Assembly (NCBI GenBank): GCA_027854065.1
Contig: JAQGEF010000003.1
Span: forward strand, 186,001-250,000
Direction of reading: 5' to 3'
Source: Polluticaenibacter yanchengensis
GTDB taxonomy: Bacteria; Bacteroidota; Bacteroidia; Chitinophagales; Chitinophagaceae
Length of the DNA stretch: 64,000 bases
Positions 62,405 through 64,000 of the stretch are shown here, piece by piece; position 1 is the first letter of the stretch; every line of letters begins with the position of its first letter. The notes below the pieces were generated by a model that was given only the letters and a program-made list of their open reading frames with translations, searched no databases and was not told where the DNA came from. The position numbers and the translations under genes are program-made.

Positions 62405-63388
62405 TTATACAGTCAGCAAGCTGCATCCCCTGATATCACTGTTATCCAATCGCCCCAGTATTTCAAAATCACCATTCAGGTGAATGGTTGCCAGGTCCTG
62501 GGTTTCTATAAAGCTGCAACTGTAAATATTACTTAAGTCCGCAATGCACAAAACACCCGTTCCTTGTTCCTTTATATCAAACGGGTCATCATAAGATCTT
62601 ATAAAAACTTTCATCCAGGGCGAACAAGTGTAGATACCCTTTCCTTTAGAATATGCCTGGCCAAGCAACTCTGTCATACCATATTCAGAGTGGATATCCT
62701 CAGTACCAAATGCAGCCGTCAGTTCTTCATGCACTTCAGTACGTGTCATCTCCTTTCTCCTGCCTTTCATACCACCCGTTTCCATAACAATTGTATGTTT
62801 CAAAGGCTTTTTAAACCCGGATGCAAAATCAAGCAAGGCAAATGTCACACCCAAAAGAATCGTCTTTTTACCTAGACTTTCCCTTTTATGAATAATGCTG
62901 ATCATTTCATCCGTCGCTTTCAAATAAAACCCACTATCAGCATCTCCACTCAATGCAATTAATTTTTCAGCCATGTAGATAAGAGATGAGCCGGAGCGTT
63001 CTAAATAACTGGGCAGTAAACAAACAAAAGCATACGCTCTTATATCCCCATAAAAATGTTCGAATCCTTTAATAAATGATTGCTCATATATATTGACATC
63101 ATGCACGTAATGTTTACTCACACCGGTACCCGTAGTACTGCTACTGGTAAAAACAATATCGGTATTCGAATCATAAGATTTTACTTCATGCGTTTTAAAT
63201 AAAGAAATCGGTAAAAAAGGAATATCTTTCAAAGAGGTAACAGCATTCATCCTGTTGGACATTTTAGCAAAATCCCTGTAAACATTATTATTTTGTTGCT
63301 GAAATCCGTAAACCTCCAATGCCAGGTTTTTAAAATTACTTTCCGATTCGTTAAAAATAGCTCCAATTAAATTTTGCATGTTGTACAT
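62405..63388 (-). CDS. LuxE-family acyl-protein synthetase/acyltransferase
   Basis: A 327-residue protein of the adenylate-forming LuxE branch. The family signature LLPSYLERSGSSLIYMAEKL lies in the N-terminal third (in parts: LPSYLERSGSSL). Next come TSSSTTGTGVSKHYV (the P-loop-like SSSTTG of acyl-adenylating enzymes), then METGGMKGRRKEMT and HSEYGMTELLGQAYS. LuxE links fatty acids to a protein Cys in bioluminescence; in Bacteroidota such genes stand outside lux operons and the substrate is not known. Upstream of the class III aminotransferase gene, so the two may build an N-acyl or amino-lipid product. Two ATGs (codons 1 and 4) are possible. Confidence 0.83.
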   Translation of the reverse strand: MYNMQNLIGAIFNESESNFKNLALEVYGFQQQNNNVYRDFAKMSNRMNAVTSLKDIPFLPISLFKTHEVKSYDSNTDIVFTSSSTTGTGVSKHYVHDVNIYEQSFIKGFEHFYGDIRAYAFVCLLPSYLERSGSSLIYMAEKLIALSGDADSGFYLKATDEMISIIHKRESLGKKTILLGVTFALLDFASGFKKPLKHTIVMETGGMKGRRKEMTRTEVHEELTAAFGTEDIHSEYGMTELLGQAYSKGKGIYTCSPWMKVFIRSYDDPFDIKEQGTGVLCIADLSNIYSCSFIETQDLATIHLNGDFEILGRLDNSDIRGCSLLTV

Positions 63389-63414
63389 TAAAAACTTATT
63401 ACTTATTTTTGGTA

Positions 63415-63891
63415 ATGCTTAAAATAAAACACTCCATATTAGCTTTTTGCAGCCTGGCTTTAGGCCTTGTACTATTAAATTCCTGCAGCAAAGATAGTTA
63501 TACTACCAAACCACAGCTAAAATTAAAAAGTGTCAACAGTTATTTACTGCATCAGAGAGATAATTTAAACGTTTCTTTAGAAGTCACCGATAAAGAAGGA
63601 GATATCCAGGGCGAAATGTTCATTGCCCGTTCCGTAAAAGGATACCCTCAGTACGATCAGACCTTTACGCCATTTCCTATTTCAGCAGATATTCCCTCAT
63701 CATCTAATTTTAAAGCAGAAGTAAATATTTGTTTTACCATCAATAGTGTAGAAGGAAACTGTCCTTACTATGCAGGACCGGTAACACCGGTAGGAAGTGA
63801 TACCACTACGTTTTCATTCTGGATAAAAGATAAAGCAGGAAACATCAGCGACACGTTGGTGCTGGAACAACCAATTATTATAGAGCGATAA
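63415..63891 (+). CDS. Small lipoprotein of unknown function
   Basis: A 158-residue protein starting at the ATG at 63415 (a TTG two codons earlier is less likely). The lipoprotein signal ends in LLNSC (Cys24). The mature part is beta-rich, with NVSLEVTDKEGDIQGEMFIAR and FSFWIKDKAGNISDTLVLEQP, an immunoglobulin-like strand pattern close to Bacteroidota adhesin or surface-attached modules. No catalytic motif. It is divergent from the LuxE-like gene and followed after about 24 bp by the start of another gene. Confidence 0.72.
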   Translation: MLKIKHSILAFCSLALGLVLLNSCSKDSYTTKPQLKLKSVNSYLLHQRDNLNVSLEVTDKEGDIQGEMFIARSVKGYPQYDQTFTPFPISADIPSSSNFKAEVNICFTINSVEGNCPYYAGPVTPVGSDTTTFSFWIKDKAGNISDTLVLEQPIIIER

Positions 63892-63915
63892 TTCAAAATT
63901 TAAGATATTCAAATC

Positions 63916-64000
63916 ATGGGCAAAAAAGACGACAAAGAAAAAACAAAAAAGAAACAAAAGCACGTAACAACCAGTAATTACGAATTTTTAGAAGAATACA
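63916..64000 (+). CDS. Start of a further gene, cut by the window edge
   Basis: An ATG at 63916 opens a frame to the end of the window, giving 28 residues: a Lys/Asp-rich start (MGKKDDKEKTKKKQK) then SNYEFLEEY. The EFLEEY phrase resembles the N-terminus of M42-type aminopeptidases of Bacteroidota, but the visible part is too short to assign. The gene begins 24 bp after the lipoprotein stop codon on the same strand. Confidence 0.45.
   Translation, partial: MGKKDDKEKTKKKQKHVTTSNYEFLEEY

Overview
The window reads as chromosome of a Bacteroidota bacterium, most likely of the Chitinophagaceae or a close relative. The evidence is: an AT-rich genome with TAnnTTTG-type -7 promoter boxes; a TonB-dependent receptor with a carboxypeptidase-regulatory N-terminus paired with a beta-propeller phytase; a secreted M43 metalloprotease ending in a type IX secretion (T9SS) sorting domain; the long, insertion-bearing form of IspG; DUF4199, DUF5703 and FUSC-like proteins; and many small lipoproteins with a Cys lipobox. 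No phage, insertion sequence, transposase, CRISPR array or rRNA was seen. One tRNA (His, GTG) is present.

Layout. 1-2.8 kb: cut-off unknown gene, YiaA/B membrane protein with a Crp-type regulator, lone HTH protein, GtrA flippase-like protein. 2.9-8.8 kb: argS, a thioredoxin-reductase-like flavoprotein, a Gfo/Idh oxidoreductase, phytase. 8.8-18.3 kb: TonB receptor, patatin, folA, a 1257-aa NtrY-like histidine kinase, mazG. 18.6-31 kb: a secreted protein, a lipoprotein, ispG, lysC, the T9SS metalloprotease, a vWA protein, hpt, a lipoprotein, a small cytochrome-b-like membrane protein. 31-35.6 kb: a minus-strand operon (dihydroorotase-like, DUF4199, GT2, GT4, gmhA) that looks like surface-glycan work. 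36-45.7 kb: FUSC-like protein, thiolase, lipoprotein, RNase H, small membrane and Cys-rich proteins, an ABC exporter pair, a DUF5703 glycosidase-like protein. 45.9-64 kb: ilvA, hutH, a DUF1016 remnant, an OmpA lipoprotein, rarA, a nucleoside transporter, an hslR-like S4 protein, an SPFH protein, a 2H phosphoesterase, tRNA-His, DUF445, accA, dapA, a methyltransferase, class III aminotransferase with a LuxE-like protein, a lipoprotein and the start of one more gene.

Most of the gene content is core metabolism: arginyl-tRNA, folate, isoprenoid, lysine/diaminopimelate (lysC, dapA), fatty acid (accA), purine salvage (hpt), threonine and histidine breakdown. The accessory flavour comes from the envelope: TonB receptor plus phytase for phosphate scavenging, T9SS export, lipoproteins and glycosyltransferases.

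The most striking signal is not a protein. At least nine GC-rich, strongly structured intergenic repeats of about 115-190 bp (elements A-I) are scattered through the 64 kb. Each ends in a conserved CCCC-plus-A-rich tail. They show stems preserved by compensatory changes, a recurring GA/GA internal mismatch, and tails that lie close to gene starts or stops. Three lie just upstream of the housekeeping genes argS, folA and mazG, where they probably form part of the mRNA leader. The dihydroorotase-like protein has also lost several metal ligands and the catalytic Asp, so it is probably not an enzyme.
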